Of a stretch of 64,000 nucleotides of DNA, positions 8,666 to 17,797 are shown piece by piece. Where the stretch lies: positions 1-64,000 of the forward strand of contig NZ_BCVF01000020.1 in the NCBI RefSeq assembly GCF_001591605.1, given 5' to 3'. The notes beneath the pieces were generated by a model. It saw only the letters and a program-made list of their open reading frames with translations. It was not told the DNA's origin and did not search any database. The translations under genes and the position numbers were made by a program. Origin of the DNA: Bacillus badius NBRC 15713. GTDB lineage: Bacteria; Bacillota; Bacilli; Bacillales; Domibacillaceae. Each line of letters opens with the position of its first letter. Position 1 is the first letter of the stretch.

Positions 8666-8696
8666 AGGACTCCTTTGAAAACAAAGGAGTCCTTTT
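8666..8696 (+). terminator. Terminator of trpP
   Basis: Perfect 12-bp arms AGGACTCCTTTG (8666-8677) and CAAAGGAGTCCT (8682-8693) with an AAAA loop are followed by TTTT. Confidence 0.85.
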
Positions 8697-8703
8697 GCTA
8701 TAC

Positions 8704-8892
8704 TTACCTATATAACAGCAGTACCGCGATGAGTAAAATAAAGCCCCCGGCAATTCCAAGGATACGAGCTTTCTTGATTAACAGAGGTCTCGACATCGAA
8801 ATGCCCGGCCTCCAGATCGATCGGATGTGATAAATCATGCTGATCAGCAGGATGAAACTCAGCGCAAATAATCCGAAAATGATTCCTTCCAT
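8704..8892 (-). CDS. Small two-helix membrane protein, 62 aa
   Basis: The protein has two hydrophobic segments (about residues 3-22 and 44-61) joined by a basic loop (RSIWRPG...LIKKAR), so it is probably a small inner-membrane hairpin. A good AAGGAGTGG site precedes its ATG. It is a single gene between trpP and yhaH on the opposite strand. No family was recognised. Confidence 0.65.
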   Translation of the reverse strand: MEGIIFGLFALSFILLISMIYHIRSIWRPGISMSRPLLIKKARILGIAGGFILLIAVLLLYR

Positions 8893-9071
8893 GCTATGCC
8901 ACTCCTTTAACTAAAATCAACTGTTTGCTTTTTATGGTGTAAGGGAAATATAGCAAAGCGGGGTCTTTCTACATACTATGCATCTTTCGGGCAGCAATGT
9001 ACCTGTCCCCAGCAAATTAAAGGGATTTTGTTTTTAAAAGAGAATGCTATCATTAATGTGAGGTGAAGAAA

Positions 9072-9431
9072 GTGGATAAAAAAGCATTATTAATCGGCCT
9101 GATTACTGGCACTGCCGCCGGGGCGGCTGTCACTTTGTTCAATGCGCCGATGTCCGGCCAAGAAGCAAGAGCACGGGTGAAAACAGCCCAAGCAAGCTTG
9201 AAAAACCACACGCAGACGATTAAAGCGGACATTGGCGAAGTCAAGAAAGCTGTTATCCAGTTAAAGGACGTCAGCAAAGACAATATCCCGGAAGTAGCGG
9301 ATGGCTTAAAAGTAAGTGCCGGAATATGGAAGGAAAGTACAGAGCCAACCATTCAAAAGCTGCAGCAAGATATCAGCGAAGTGCAAAAAACAGTTGAAGA
9401 TCTGCAAAAAACACTGCCCGCCCGAAAATAA
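9072..9431 (+). CDS. yhaH: YtxH-domain protein YhaH
   Basis: The N-terminal glycine-rich hydrophobic stretch (ALLIGLITGTAAGAAVTLFN) followed by APMSGQEAR is the YtxH-type domain of general-stress-associated proteins. The rest is a charged, probably coiled-coil helix to residue 119. I chose GTG at 9072 because GAGGTG lies six bases upstream. The position just before scoC is the same as in B. subtilis. The molecular role is not known. Confidence 0.8.
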   Translation: MDKKALLIGLITGTAAGAAVTLFNAPMSGQEARARVKTAQASLKNHTQTIKADIGEVKKAVIQLKDVSKDNIPEVADGLKVSAGIWKESTEPTIQKLQQDISEVQKTVEDLQKTLPARK

Positions 9432-9463
9432 ATGGAGAACCGTCACCGGTTCTCCATTTTTTT
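9430..9463 (+). terminator. Terminator of yhaH
   Basis: Perfect 13-bp arms AAATGGAGAACCG and CGGTTCTCCATTT with a TCAC loop run directly into a T tract. The left arm overlaps the yhaH stop codon. Confidence 0.9.
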
Positions 9464-9582
9464 CGAAAATTTTGTTAATTTACATCTTTATTATTTTTTA
9501 CTTTATTGGCATAATAATATTAACAGTCTATATAACTTACTATTAATTAGGAGTGAAAGAATTCGGAAAAGAAGGTGCAAAA

Positions 9583-10152
9583 ATGACAAATCATCAGTAC
9601 TCATTGAAAGAAGCGCTTATTTTTAGCCAGAGAATGGCCCAATTAAGCAAAGCCCTATGGAAAGCGATCGAAAAGGATTGGCAGCGCTGGATCAAGCCTT
9701 ATGACTTAAATATTAACGAGCATCATATTCTGTGGATTGCCTATCATTTAAAAGGAGCCTCTATTTCTGATATTGCGAAATTCGGAGTCATGCATGTATC
9801 TACCGCTTTTAATTTTTCAAAAAAATTAGAAGAAAGAGGCTATTTAAGATTTTCAAAGAAAGAGACAGACAAACGGAATACTTATGTGGAAATCACTGAA
9901 GAAGGCGAGCAGCTGCTGCTTGACTTGATGGAAAACTTTGATCCTGACACAAATTCCGTATTTGCAGGCAGCGCGCCGCTTCGTGAATTGTTTGGCAAGT
10001 TCCCCGATATGATGGAAGTGATGTCTATCGTCAAAAATATTTACGGGGAAGACTTCGTTGATATATTCGAGAAGTCCATGCATAATATCGGCGAAGATTT
10101 AGATGAGGAAGATGGAAAGTTACGCAAGAAAAAATTTGAGCAACAAGTGTAA
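9583..10152 (+). CDS. scoC: Transition-state repressor ScoC (Hpr), MarR family
   Basis: ScoC is a DNA-binding repressor of extracellular protease, sporulation and peptide transport genes in Bacillus. The winged-helix core is very close to B. subtilis Hpr: [40 protein letters not shown] and the recognition region [20 protein letters not shown]. The acidic and then basic C-terminal tail is variable in the family. I chose ATG at 9583 (189 aa) because AGAAGGTG precedes it. Confidence 0.93.
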   Translation: MTNHQYSLKEALIFSQRMAQLSKALWKAIEKDWQRWIKPYDLNINEHHILWIAYHLKGASISDIAKFGVMHVSTAFNFSKKLEERGYLRFSKKETDKRNTYVEITEEGEQLLLDLMENFDPDTNSVFAGSAPLRELFGKFPDMMEVMSIVKNIYGEDFVDIFEKSMHNIGEDLDEEDGKLRKKKFEQQV

Positions 10153-10214
10153 GCTCCCCTTCCTTCCAGCGAAAATACCCGGCCCCTCCCTCCTGGATCT
10201 TATGCTTGCCTGTT

Positions 10215-10291
10215 TTGCCTGATAACTTTACTTATTGTTCACAAAAAATAGGTTGATTTTTCTTTATACACAGCGTAAAGTGGTTAGGCAA
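10215..10291. repeat. Interrupted inverted repeat upstream of the DUF3267 gene
   Basis: TTGCCT-gata-ACTTTAC (10215-10231) pairs with GTAAAGT-ggtt-AGGCAA (10275-10291): 13 base pairs split by a 4-by-4 internal loop around a 43-base AT-rich spacer. It lies 38 bases before the start of the next gene. It could be an operator pair flanking a promoter or a leader RNA stem. Confidence 0.4.
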
Positions 10292-10328
10292 TAGCAAGTT
10301 CTTAACGTCAAACGGAGGGATGATTCCG

Positions 10329-10865
10329 ATGAAATGCTGGCGTACATTTGATTTTGAAAAGAGATACGGATCGAACAAGATCTTGATGTATTCTCTTTTG
10401 CTGACAACGCTGTTTTTTTCATTCAGCTTTGCCTTCATGCAATCGCTCTTTTCAAAAACATTGTATTCAGGGTATTTTCATGTTTTTCTTCTAGCTTTGC
10501 TTGCGGTTTATCCGCTGCACAAGCTTGTGCATCTTTTACCGATTTTGCATTATTGGCGCCAAATAAAATGCCAGTGCAAAATCACTTATTTTTGTATGCC
10601 AATTATCTCGATTAACATAAAACAGCCCGTTCCTAAAAAAACATTTATGGCAAGCCTGTTACTGCCTTTTTTCACCATTAATCCAGCCCTGCTTGTTTGC
10701 GGAATTATGTTCCCTCACTATATTCATTACTTTACTATGCTGGCTGCTTTTCATACGGGCATGTGCGCCATTGATTTGCTTTACTTTAAAGCCATGGCTG
10801 CTTCTCCAAAATATGCGGTCATCGAGGAACACGACCGAGGGTATGAAATTCTTATCCCTCAATAA
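10329..10865 (+). CDS. DUF3267-like membrane protein
   Basis: The 178-residue protein has about four hydrophobic segments. An HKLVHLLP motif after the second segment corresponds to the metallopeptidase-like HExxH of DUF3267 membrane proteins, but with lysine in place of the catalytic glutamate. A second His-rich stretch (PHYIHYFTMLAAFH) follows. I prefer ATG at 10329 because GGAGGG is 9 bases upstream. Function unknown; the family call is from memory. Confidence 0.65.
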   Translation: MKCWRTFDFEKRYGSNKILMYSLLLTTLFFSFSFAFMQSLFSKTLYSGYFHVFLLALLAVYPLHKLVHLLPILHYWRQIKCQCKITYFCMPIISINIKQPVPKKTFMASLLLPFFTINPALLVCGIMFPHYIHYFTMLAAFHTGMCAIDLLYFKAMAASPKYAVIEEHDRGYEILIPQ

Positions 10866-10901
10866 AACGGCTGATTTTTTAAACTATCAGTTCGTCTATG
10901 C

Positions 10902-10927
10902 AAAGCAGAGAGTCCCTTCTCTGCTTT
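10902..10927 (+). terminator. Weak terminator-like hairpin
   Basis: Perfect 10-bp arms AAAGCAGAGA and TCTCTGCTTT enclose a 6-base loop, 37 bases after the DUF3267 gene. The following sequence is only moderately T-rich. Confidence 0.5.
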
Positions 10928-11018
10928 CAACTATTTCTCTATCTTTTTAACGCAATTTTTGTTATGTTTATTACATGTGAACAAAATATGAACAAAAACA
11001 AACAGGGGAGGGGATAAA

Positions 11019-11207
11019 GTGATCTCCGTTATTATCGTGTTTATTATTTTTTCAGCTTTAATTCTTTATAATATTAACCGTATGACGAATATTCTTTGCG
11101 TTCAAAAAGAGATCCCGGAAGAACGCCACCCTAAAATTTTCCGTACTATTAATATCTATATTACGATCTTATTGATCTCGTCTTATGTAGAAATTTTGTT
11201 TACATAA
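11019..11207 (+). CDS. Small two-helix membrane protein, 62 aa
   Basis: The start is GTG at 11019, preceded by GGAGGGGATAAA. The product has an N-terminal hydrophobic helix (ISVIIVFIIFSALILY), a basic linker and a second helix near the C-terminus (INIYITILLISSYVEILF). A strong terminator overlaps its stop codon. The gene lies between scoC and prsA, where B. subtilis has other small yha genes, but I cannot assign it to a named family. Confidence 0.6.
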   Translation: MISVIIVFIIFSALILYNINRMTNILCVQKEIPEERHPKIFRTINIYITILLISSYVEILFT

Positions 11208-11238
11208 AAAGAGCCGCTTGCGAAAGCCGGCTCTTTTT
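11206..11238. terminator. Strong terminator upstream of prsA
   Basis: Arms AAAAAGAGCCG (11206-11216) and CGGCTCTTTTT (11228-11238) form an 11-bp stem with T-rich ends in both directions. Confidence 0.85.
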
Positions 11239-11338
11239 AATTTGCTCAAAAGACGGATGGCTGGGTCCGCCCGCCCTCCTCACTCCTGTTTAATCGATCA
11301 TGGGAGCCTGCTTTGTCTGTTTATTCAGATTGAATTTT

Positions 11339-11367
11339 TTGGCTGCTTGATGAAAATATGATATAGT
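11339..11367 (+). promoter_or_regulatory. Candidate sigma-A promoter of prsA
   Basis: TTGGCT (11339-11344), a 17-base spacer and TATAGT (11362-11367) lie 74 bases upstream of the prsA start. Confidence 0.5.
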
Positions 11368-11441
11368 ATGTCCTGTACAAAAATTTGAAAAAGCCGTTGC
11401 TGCAATGAAGGCCGGCTGATTAATCAGGGAGTTGTTTAGAG

Positions 11442-12338
11442 ATGAAAAAATGGATCCTGTCTGCTTCTTTAGTTGCAGGGGCGGTCGGCCTGGCTGGATG
11501 CGGCGCCGGGGACGATGTCGTTGCTACTTCGAAAGCAGGAGATGTGACACAGCAAGAACTGTATGACTCGATGAAGGAGAAATACTCTCCGCAAATGGAA
11601 CAAGCTCTTCAAGAGGTTATGTACAAAAAGGTACTCTCCGAGAAATATGAAGTATCCGATAAAGAAGTGGATAAAGAGCTGAAAAAAGCCAAGGAACAGC
11701 TTGGCCCGCAATATGAAGCGTTTTTGGCCCAGTATAACCTGGATGAGAAAGGCTTTAAAGACTTTTTGAAATTAGAGCTTTTGAGAGAAAAAGCGGCCCT
11801 CTCCGATATTAAAGTAACGGATAAGGAAGTCAAAGAGTATTATGATAAATGGCAGCCGCCGATGAAAATCCGCCACATCTTGGTAGAGGATGAAAAGAAA
11901 GCAAAAGAAGTAGAAGACAAGCTGGCAAAAGGCGAGAAATTCGACGCATTGGCGAAAGAATATTCATCTGATCCAGGTTCCGCACAAAACGGCGGAGACT
12001 TAGGCTGGGTGGACAGCCAAAGCCGCGAGCAATTTGTCCCAGAGTTTTCTAAAGCGCTTGACACATTGAAAAAAGGCGAAATCAGCAAGCCGGTTAAGTC
12101 CGACTTAGGTTTCCATATCATTGAAATTACTGATATGAAAGAGAAAAAACCTTTCAAAGATATGAAAGCAGAGTTAACGAAAGAACTAAAACAATCGAAA
12201 GCTGATCCGGAAACGATCCAGAAAAAGCTCGATAAAGAGTTGAAGGCTGCTGACGTTAAAGTAAAAGACGAAGATTTAAAAGGAGCTTTCGGAGGCTCGT
12301 CTGATTCTGATAAAAAATCCGATAAAGAAGAAAAGTAA
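11442..12338 (+). CDS. prsA: Foldase lipoprotein PrsA
   Basis: PrsA is a membrane-anchored peptidyl-prolyl isomerase outside the membrane that folds secreted proteins and penicillin-binding proteins. The signal peptide ends in a lipobox (LAGC, lipid-modified Cys20). A parvulin domain covers about residues 138-230 (KIRHILVEDEKKA ... GDLGWVDSQSREQFVPEF ... SDLGFHIIEITD), flanked by charged helical segments. The C-terminal tail is very rich in Lys, Asp and Ser. It is monocistronic, with its own promoter and terminator. Confidence 0.95.
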   Translation: MKKWILSASLVAGAVGLAGCGAGDDVVATSKAGDVTQQELYDSMKEKYSPQMEQALQEVMYKKVLSEKYEVSDKEVDKELKKAKEQLGPQYEAFLAQYNLDEKGFKDFLKLELLREKAALSDIKVTDKEVKEYYDKWQPPMKIRHILVEDEKKAKEVEDKLAKGEKFDALAKEYSSDPGSAQNGGDLGWVDSQSREQFVPEFSKALDTLKKGEISKPVKSDLGFHIIEITDMKEKKPFKDMKAELTKELKQSKADPETIQKKLDKELKAADVKVKDEDLKGAFGGSSDSDKKSDKEEK

Positions 12339-12345
12339 GCATAAT

Positions 12346-12377
12346 GAAAGCGTCTGTCTCGCAAGACAGACGCTTTC
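12346..12377. terminator. Terminator between prsA and yhaL
   Basis: Perfect 14-bp arms GAAAGCGTCTGTCT and AGACAGACGCTTTC with a 4-base loop lie between the convergent prsA and yhaL genes. Confidence 0.8.
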
Positions 12378-12380
12378 TGC

Positions 12381-12554
12381 TTAATTCTTTGCTCTCAGCT
12401 CGCGCTCCTTCTCCATTCTTTGTATATAAACTTGTCCTTCTTGCTCAATGAATGCCTCATCCACCTTTTTATCCGCTCTTGATGTTTTAATCGTCATAAA
12501 TGCACTGAAGAAAATTCCCGCAACAACTGCATAAACCCATAATGGAATGATCAT
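12381..12554 (-). CDS. yhaL: Sporulation protein YhaL
   Basis: This is a small protein of 57 residues with one N-terminal membrane helix (IPLWVYAVVAGIFFSAFM) and a conserved hydrophilic tail (KKVDEAFIEQEGQVYIQRME) that matches YhaL of B. subtilis. The ATG at 12554 follows AAGGAAGGGG. It sits between prsA and yhaM, as in B. subtilis, where it is linked to sporulation. Its molecular role is unknown. Confidence 0.85.
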   Translation of the reverse strand: MIIPLWVYAVVAGIFFSAFMTIKTSRADKKVDEAFIEQEGQVYIQRMEKERELRAKN

Positions 12555-12629
12555 CTTAATCCCCTTCCTTGTCCGCATTTGTAAACAGTGTATTCACCAA
12601 AAGAAAAAACATGCCCAAAATTGGACATG

Positions 12630-13571
12630 TTAAGAAGAAAAATGCGGCTTGTAAAACGAACGGTTATCAAGCGCGAACACCCGCTCGGAAAATTCTCCCG
12701 GCTTCGTTCGCTCCAATGCCCGGTCAAGCATATTCATTTTGGCGTCAAGATTATCGATATAATGGAGAATTTCCGCTTCTTTAATCATCGGCGGCTTCGG
12801 GCTCCCCCATTCTGCTTTACCGTGATGAGAGAGAACAATATGCTTTAAAATAGTGACCTCTTCCCCTTCTATTCCAAGCTCCTCTGCTGCCTTGCCAATC
12901 TCATTGACCATAATGGTAATATGGCCAAGCAAGTTCCCCTCGACCGTATACACTGTAGATACAGGACCGGACAGCTCAATGACCTTGCCGAGATCATGCA
13001 AGATTACACCCGCATATAACAGATCACGGTTCAGCGAAGGATAAAGATCTGCAATGGATTTGGCTAATTTCAGCATGCATACCACATGGTAAGCTAGACC
13101 TGACACAAACTCGTGGTGATTTTTTGTTGCTGCCGGATATTCTAAAAACTCCGTATGATATTTATTTAATAAAAAGCGGGTAATACGCTGAATATGAGGA
13201 TTTTGCATTTCAAAAATAAACTGGGTAACCACATCCGCCATATCGGTTTGGCTGAGCGGAGCCGTTTCGATAAATTCACTGATCTGCTTTCCATCTTGCG
13301 GACCAGCCGGCCGGATCTGCCGGATTTTCAGCTGCATTCGGCCGCGGTAATTTTGAATTTCTCCCTTTACTTTCACAATGGTCTGCGGCTGGTATTGCTT
13401 TTCCGTCTCTTCTTTAGCATCCCAAAGCTTAGCTTCGATGTCACCGCTTTTATCTTGTAAAATCAGCGTTAAATAGGGATTGCCATTTACCGCTACACTT
13501 TTTGTTACTGATTTGATTAACAAATAACTTTCCACGCTTTGTCCTGCTTCATAATGGGTAATCCCTTGCAA
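12630..13571 (-). CDS. yhaM: 3'-5' exoribonuclease YhaM
   Basis: YhaM is a Mn2+-dependent 3'-5' exonuclease that trims RNA ends and acts on single-stranded DNA. An N-terminal OB-fold (about residues 15-90, including [15 protein letters not shown]) is followed by an HD hydrolase domain with HDLGK at 192-196 and further ligands in [11 protein letters not shown] and [10 protein letters not shown]. Its 313 residues are the normal length. The start is TTG at 13571, preceded by AAGGAGGGGG. Confidence 0.93.
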   Translation of the reverse strand: MQGITHYEAGQSVESYLLIKSVTKSVAVNGNPYLTLILQDKSGDIEAKLWDAKEETEKQYQPQTIVKVKGEIQNYRGRMQLKIRQIRPAGPQDGKQISEFIETAPLSQTDMADVVTQFIFEMQNPHIQRITRFLLNKYHTEFLEYPAATKNHHEFVSGLAYHVVCMLKLAKSIADLYPSLNRDLLYAGVILHDLGKVIELSGPVSTVYTVEGNLLGHITIMVNEIGKAAEELGIEGEEVTILKHIVLSHHGKAEWGSPKPPMIKEAEILHYIDNLDAKMNMLDRALERTKPGEFSERVFALDNRSFYKPHFSS

Positions 13572-13656
13572 ATTGACTCCCCCTCCTTGGTATTAGTGAG
13601 CTAATTATAACATAACAATCTCTGGAATCATTCTTCAAGGCAGACTCGACTGCCAA

Positions 13657-14901
13657 CTAGTTGTCTTTTGACAGCTCGAACGCTTTTTTCATGTCTTTTA
13701 ATGAATTAGATTTTCCATACATTAAGACGCCCCCTTTATAAATGCGGGCACCAATGATCCCAAACACTATAATGGCAGCAATCAAAACCCCAAAGCCAAG
13801 AGCGATTTCCCATGGCGGAATGCTAAGAAGGCTAATGCGGACAAATAAAATCATTGGCGTAAAAAACGGCACATAGGAAGTCACTGTAATAAACGGTGAT
13901 TCCGGGTTTCCCAAGCCGTACATGGAAATGAAGAAGCCAGCCATGACGAGGAGAGTGAGCGGTGTCATCATTTGCTGAACGTCCTCAAGGCGGCTAACGA
14001 GTGAGCCAAGCAAGGCGGCAATCGTAGCATATAAGAAGTAGCCAAGAATAAATAGCAGAATCGCATAAATGATCATCGACCCAGAAGCGGATTGCAATCC
14101 GATCGATTGAACGAGAGAACCGTCGGGTTGATTGACCATGGCTATATAAGCGGCAGCAAACCAGATCACTAATTGGGTAAGCCCGAGAAGGCCGATGCCT
14201 AAAATTTTCGCAAACATTTGCTTTATCGGGGAGACACTTGAGATTAAAATCTCCATCACTCTCGAAGATTTTTCAATAGCTACCTCAGAAGCGATCATGT
14301 TGGCATACATAATAACGGACAAATAAATAAGAAACAGCAAAACATAAACAAGTGCTTGGGCTTGAATCAGTTCTTCCTCTGATTTAGCTCCTTTAGCGAG
14401 CGCAATCGTGTCAAACGAAACCGGTGCATTCCACAGTTGAATTTGCTCATCCGTCAGCTGCAGCTTCCCCGCTACTTCCCTTGTTTTTAAAGCTTGCAGA
14501 GCTTGACGGATCTCAGAGGAAAGGCTGCTGTTGGCAATGTTCTCCGCCTTATAGGTGGCAGACGGCATTCCTTCGCTGTTTCTTTCTAACAAGAGATAAC
14601 CTTTATACGCTTCTTTTTCTACATCCTTCTTTAATTGAGCTTCTGTTTGATCGCTTTTGACAACTTTAACATTTGCTCCCGCAGCTGCCAGCTGCTCTTT
14701 GAGCGGCTCGTACAGCGCTCCTGTCTGATCCACTACAGCTACTTTTGCCTGTTCATTATCGTCACCAAAATTGGAGAAAATCTGCTCAAAATTGGCTGCG
14801 GCAATGATGACGGCAGCCACCAGCAGCGTCGTAATGATGAATGGCTTGGTTTTCAATTTATTAATATACGATTGGGAAAGAATCATCCAAAAGTTATTCA
14901 T
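13657..14901 (-). CDS. yhaP: ABC exporter permease YhaP (NatB-like)
   Basis: This 414-residue membrane subunit has an N-terminal helix, a large extracytoplasmic domain (about residues 40-190) and a cluster of six C-terminal helices, the ABC-2/NatB arrangement. EKSSRVMEILISSVSPIKQMFAK and ARIYKGGVLMYG match YhaP. I chose ATG at 14901, which follows GGGAG and overlaps the yhaQ end by 8 bases, suggesting translational coupling. Related NatAB exports sodium; the substrate here is unknown. Confidence 0.88.
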   Translation of the reverse strand: MNNFWMILSQSYINKLKTKPFIITTLLVAAVIIAAANFEQIFSNFGDDNEQAKVAVVDQTGALYEPLKEQLAAAGANVKVVKSDQTEAQLKKDVEKEAYKGYLLLERNSEGMPSATYKAENIANSSLSSEIRQALQALKTREVAGKLQLTDEQIQLWNAPVSFDTIALAKGAKSEEELIQAQALVYVLLFLIYLSVIMYANMIASEVAIEKSSRVMEILISSVSPIKQMFAKILGIGLLGLTQLVIWFAAAYIAMVNQPDGSLVQSIGLQSASGSMIIYAILLFILGYFLYATIAALLGSLVSRLEDVQQMMTPLTLLVMAGFFISMYGLGNPESPFITVTSYVPFFTPMILFVRISLLSIPPWEIALGFGVLIAAIIVFGIIGARIYKGGVLMYGKSNSLKDMKKAFELSKDN

Positions 14902-15790
14902 AGGAAGCTCCCGCCTTTTCAATAAAAATGTCATTCAATGAAGGCTCCTCCAGCTCAAACCTCGTCACAAATCCTTTTTCCTGCAAAGCTGCAAAAATGT
15001 GCTGGGACGTTTCTTCCTTGGCAACCTGCAGCACCATGCCTTCCGCCGTGTTTTTCGTCCGTAAAACGCCGGGAATCTCCCTTAAAAAATCAAGATTGAA
15101 GTCAGCCTGTACCGTGACATTTTTCTTTCCGAACGAACGCTTAATCTCGCGAAGACTGCCATGGACGACTGGACGCCCGCGATGCATCATGCATACATTC
15201 TCGCAAAGCTCTTCCACATGTTCCATTCGATGGCTCGAAAATACGATGGTTGTCCCGCTTTCTCTTAACTCAACAACCGCTTCCTTCAACAGCTCTACAT
15301 TAACAGGGTCCAGGCCGCTGAATGGCTCATCGAGGATCAGCAGCTGCGGTTTATGGACAACCGAAGAAATAAATTGGATTTTTTGCTGGTTTCCTTTCGA
15401 TAATTCCTCTACCCGCTTCCCCGCATAATCAGGCACATGAAAACGCTCCAGCCAGCGGTCCGTTTCGGCTGCTGCTTCTTTTTTATCCATTCCGCGCAGA
15501 CGGGCTAAGTAAACAATTTGATCTTTCACTTTCATTTTCGGATATAGCCCTCTTTCTTCAGGCAAATAACCGATCAGCGGGCTCACTTTGTAATTAATAG
15601 GCTTCCCGTTCCAGTGGATGGCACCTGCATTTGGCTGTAAAATACCTAATATCATACGAAAGGTGGTTGTTTTTCCCGCACCATTGGCCCCAAGAAAACC
15701 AAACAGCTCCCTCTCCGGGATTTGCAAGGATAGGTCGTTGACGGCGGTGAAATCATTAAAACGTTTTGTTACATTTTCCAAAACAAGCAT
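14894..15790 (-). CDS. yhaQ: ABC exporter ATP-binding protein YhaQ (NatA-like)
   Basis: The nucleotide-binding subunit pairs with YhaP. Walker A is GANGAGKTT (34-42), the signature is LSKGNQQKIQFI, Walker B is LLILDEPFSGLD, and SSHRMEHVEELC follows. The C-terminal third is an extra regulatory domain typical of these 298-residue proteins. GAGGGGAGTG precedes the ATG. Confidence 0.9.
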   Translation of the reverse strand: MLVLENVTKRFNDFTAVNDLSLQIPERELFGFLGANGAGKTTTFRMILGILQPNAGAIHWNGKPINYKVSPLIGYLPEERGLYPKMKVKDQIVYLARLRGMDKKEAAAETDRWLERFHVPDYAGKRVEELSKGNQQKIQFISSVVHKPQLLILDEPFSGLDPVNVELLKEAVVELRESGTTIVFSSHRMEHVEELCENVCMMHRGRPVVHGSLREIKRSFGKKNVTVQADFNLDFLREIPGVLRTKNTAEGMVLQVAKEETSQHIFAALQEKGFVTRFELEEPSLNDIFIEKAGASYE

Positions 15791-15863
15791 ATTTTATCAC
15801 TCCCCTCTAAAACATACGCCCAAGCAAGCAAAAAGTTCCACAAAATTATTTCGTTATAAAATA

Positions 15864-15892
15864 TTTAGAAAAAATCCAAAATTGTGTACAAT
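15864..15892 (+). promoter_or_regulatory. Candidate promoter of yhzD
   Basis: TTTAGA (15864-15869), a 17-base spacer and TACAAT (15887-15892) stand 33 bases before the start codon. Confidence 0.4.
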
Positions 15893-15924
15893 GAATAGTG
15901 AATCACCTTCAGGGAGGGGAAATA

Positions 15925-16107
15925 ATGGTTTATAAATTAACGGTTTTTAAAAAAAATGGGGAAAAGCTGCTCGATGAATCATTTGAAGCCCGTAACGATG
16001 AAGAAGCAAAAGAGCAGGGGCAGCAGTTGCTGCAGCAGCACGACTATGAAGAGTATACTCATCGCTGTACGTCGCCTCTCGGCAAGCTCGTTTTATTCCA
16101 TGTATAA
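15925..16107 (+). CDS. yhzD: YhzD-like small protein, 60 aa
   Basis: This is a small acidic cytosolic protein (VYKLTVFKKNGEKLLDESFE ... THRCTSPLGKLVLFHV) that resembles the YhzD family of Bacillus. The ATG at 15925 follows GGGAGGGG. It lies between yhaQ and hemZ. Function unknown. The name is from memory of the family. Confidence 0.65.
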   Translation: MVYKLTVFKKNGEKLLDESFEARNDEEAKEQGQQLLQQHDYEEYTHRCTSPLGKLVLFHV

Positions 16108-16153
16108 CATAAAAGCGGTTCAGTGCCTTTCTTAAACCGCTTGATTTATCTTC

Positions 16154-16189
16154 AAAAAAAGAGCCGGCAAATTTTGCGGCTCTTTTTTT
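16154..16189. terminator. Bidirectional terminator between yhzD and hemZ
   Basis: A-tract, GAGCCG, loop, CGGCTC and T-tract make a near-symmetrical hairpin that suits both the plus-strand yhzD and the minus-strand hemZ. A second hairpin (AAGCGGTT ... AACCGCTT, about 16113-16142) precedes it. Confidence 0.85.
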
Positions 16190-16199
16190 CGAAACTGGC

Positions 16200-17696
16200 T
16201 CATGAAAACAACTGGTTCAGCTTGTTAATTTTCTTTTCTGTGTACTCCACAAACCGTTCATTATAGGTTTTTGGATCTTTCGGATTGGCAAAGTGTTCGA
16301 TTTTGCCAGTTTTACGGTCAATAAACTTGCTGGCCGCCCCGCACCCAATGCCGATGATGGTTTGTACTTCCTCCATGATCATAATGTTGTAAATACTTTC
16401 CCGTCCCGGTTTGGAGTATCCTACATTCTCCAGGTTGCCCAGAATATTTTTTTGGCGGTATAAGTAATAGGGAACGTATTCGTGTTCCTTCGTCCATTGC
16501 TCGGCCATATTCATCATTTGTTCCACTTCTGTCCGGTCCGCCACCTTATATTTTTCCTTATTTAAGGTCATTTCAGAGGCGCGCTTAAATGACAGTGTGT
16601 GAACCGTTAAAGATTCCGGCATCAGCTTTTCTGTTTCCTCAAGAGAATGGGCGAATTCTTCCGTTCCTTCACCCGGAAGGCCAATGATCAAATCCATATT
16701 GATGTTGTTCATTCCATGTTCCTTTGCCATGCGGTACTTGCTGATGGTTTCTTCTACGGTATGATGGCGCCCGATCGCTTTCAATGTTTCCTGTGTGTAA
16801 GACTGCGGATTTATGCTGATCCGGTCAATGTTCCATTTTCTTAAAACCGCAAGCTTTTCGGGAGTAATGGTATCCGGCCGCCCTGCTTCTACAGTAATTT
16901 CCCGAATGCTGTCTACATCAGGAAATACTTTATACATCAGCTCGTACAATTCGTCCATTTCCTCGGCTGTAATGGCTGTCGGCGTCCCGCCGCCGTAATA
17001 CACAGTTGTAATTTTCACGTCTTTTTCCCGCAGCCACTGTCCGATTTTCTCCATTTCATAATGAAGCCCGCTCAAGAATGAGGATACCCTTCCTTGCTTT
17101 CCTTGAATAGCATAGGCTGGAAAGGTGCAATACGCGCATTTCGTCGGACAAAACGGGATGCCGATATAAATGCTGACTTCTTCTTTTACTTCATATAAAT
17201 CAGGAACCATCGCCAGCTGCCGTTCCAGAATCCGCTCCATTAAATGCACTTTTTCTTCGGTGATCATATAATCTTCTTGAAGCTTTCGGCGCGCTTCTTC
17301 AGCCGGCACGCCAGCTTGGTGCTGCTTATGAAGCAACTTGGTGGGCCGCATGCCAGTTAAGATGCCCCATTTTTGCGTGATCTTTGTGTAATCTTGCAAT
17401 ACGTGTAAAAACACATGAGAAACAACGTTCTTCACTTGCTTAAAATGCTCTTTCCCCTCAAGGACCGTAACGGCTTTTCTATAGCTCGCCCGGTATTCTT
17501 CGCCAGCCGCCAACAAAACGGCTGAAGCGGCGACTTCCTCCCCCTCATCTACTAATTGGATATCAATTTCAAGTTCGCTGCGGCCATTGTTCTCCAAACA
17601 GATATCCGTTTCCTCAAAAAATAAGTTGGCGATCAACTGAAGCGGCCGCACGAAGCGCTCGTCTTCCAATCCTTTTATATAAATTAACACGTTCAT
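16200..17696 (-). CDS. hemZ: Oxygen-independent coproporphyrinogen dehydrogenase-like protein HemZ
   Basis: HemZ is a radical-SAM protein of the HemN family. The [4Fe-4S] cluster motif C183-x3-C187-x2-C190 (PFCPTKCAYC) and the GGGTPTA SAM-binding motif are intact. An N-terminal extension of about 170 residues is characteristic of HemZ. In B. subtilis HemZ is associated with anaerobic haem synthesis, although its biochemical role is debated. It is 498 residues long and monocistronic, opposite to yhzD. Confidence 0.92.
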   Translation of the reverse strand: MNVLIYIKGLEDERFVRPLQLIANLFFEETDICLENNGRSELEIDIQLVDEGEEVAASAVLLAAGEEYRASYRKAVTVLEGKEHFKQVKNVVSHVFLHVLQDYTKITQKWGILTGMRPTKLLHKQHQAGVPAEEARRKLQEDYMITEEKVHLMERILERQLAMVPDLYEVKEEVSIYIGIPFCPTKCAYCTFPAYAIQGKQGRVSSFLSGLHYEMEKIGQWLREKDVKITTVYYGGGTPTAITAEEMDELYELMYKVFPDVDSIREITVEAGRPDTITPEKLAVLRKWNIDRISINPQSYTQETLKAIGRHHTVEETISKYRMAKEHGMNNINMDLIIGLPGEGTEEFAHSLEETEKLMPESLTVHTLSFKRASEMTLNKEKYKVADRTEVEQMMNMAEQWTKEHEYVPYYLYRQKNILGNLENVGYSKPGRESIYNIMIMEEVQTIIGIGCGAASKFIDRKTGKIEHFANPKDPKTYNERFVEYTEKKINKLNQLFS

Positions 17697-17772
17697 TCAC
17701 CTTTCTTTATTTCCTTCCCTAAGCATACTGAATCGGCAAACCTGCGGTCAAGATCGAATCAACCCGCACATC

Positions 17773-17797
17773 AAAAAAGCGGCGTTGCCTGCCGCTT
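17773..17797 (-). terminator. Terminator of yhaX
   Basis: Arms AAGCGGC and GCCGCTT (17777-17797) overlap the yhaX stop and on the minus strand are followed by TTTTTT. Confidence 0.75.
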
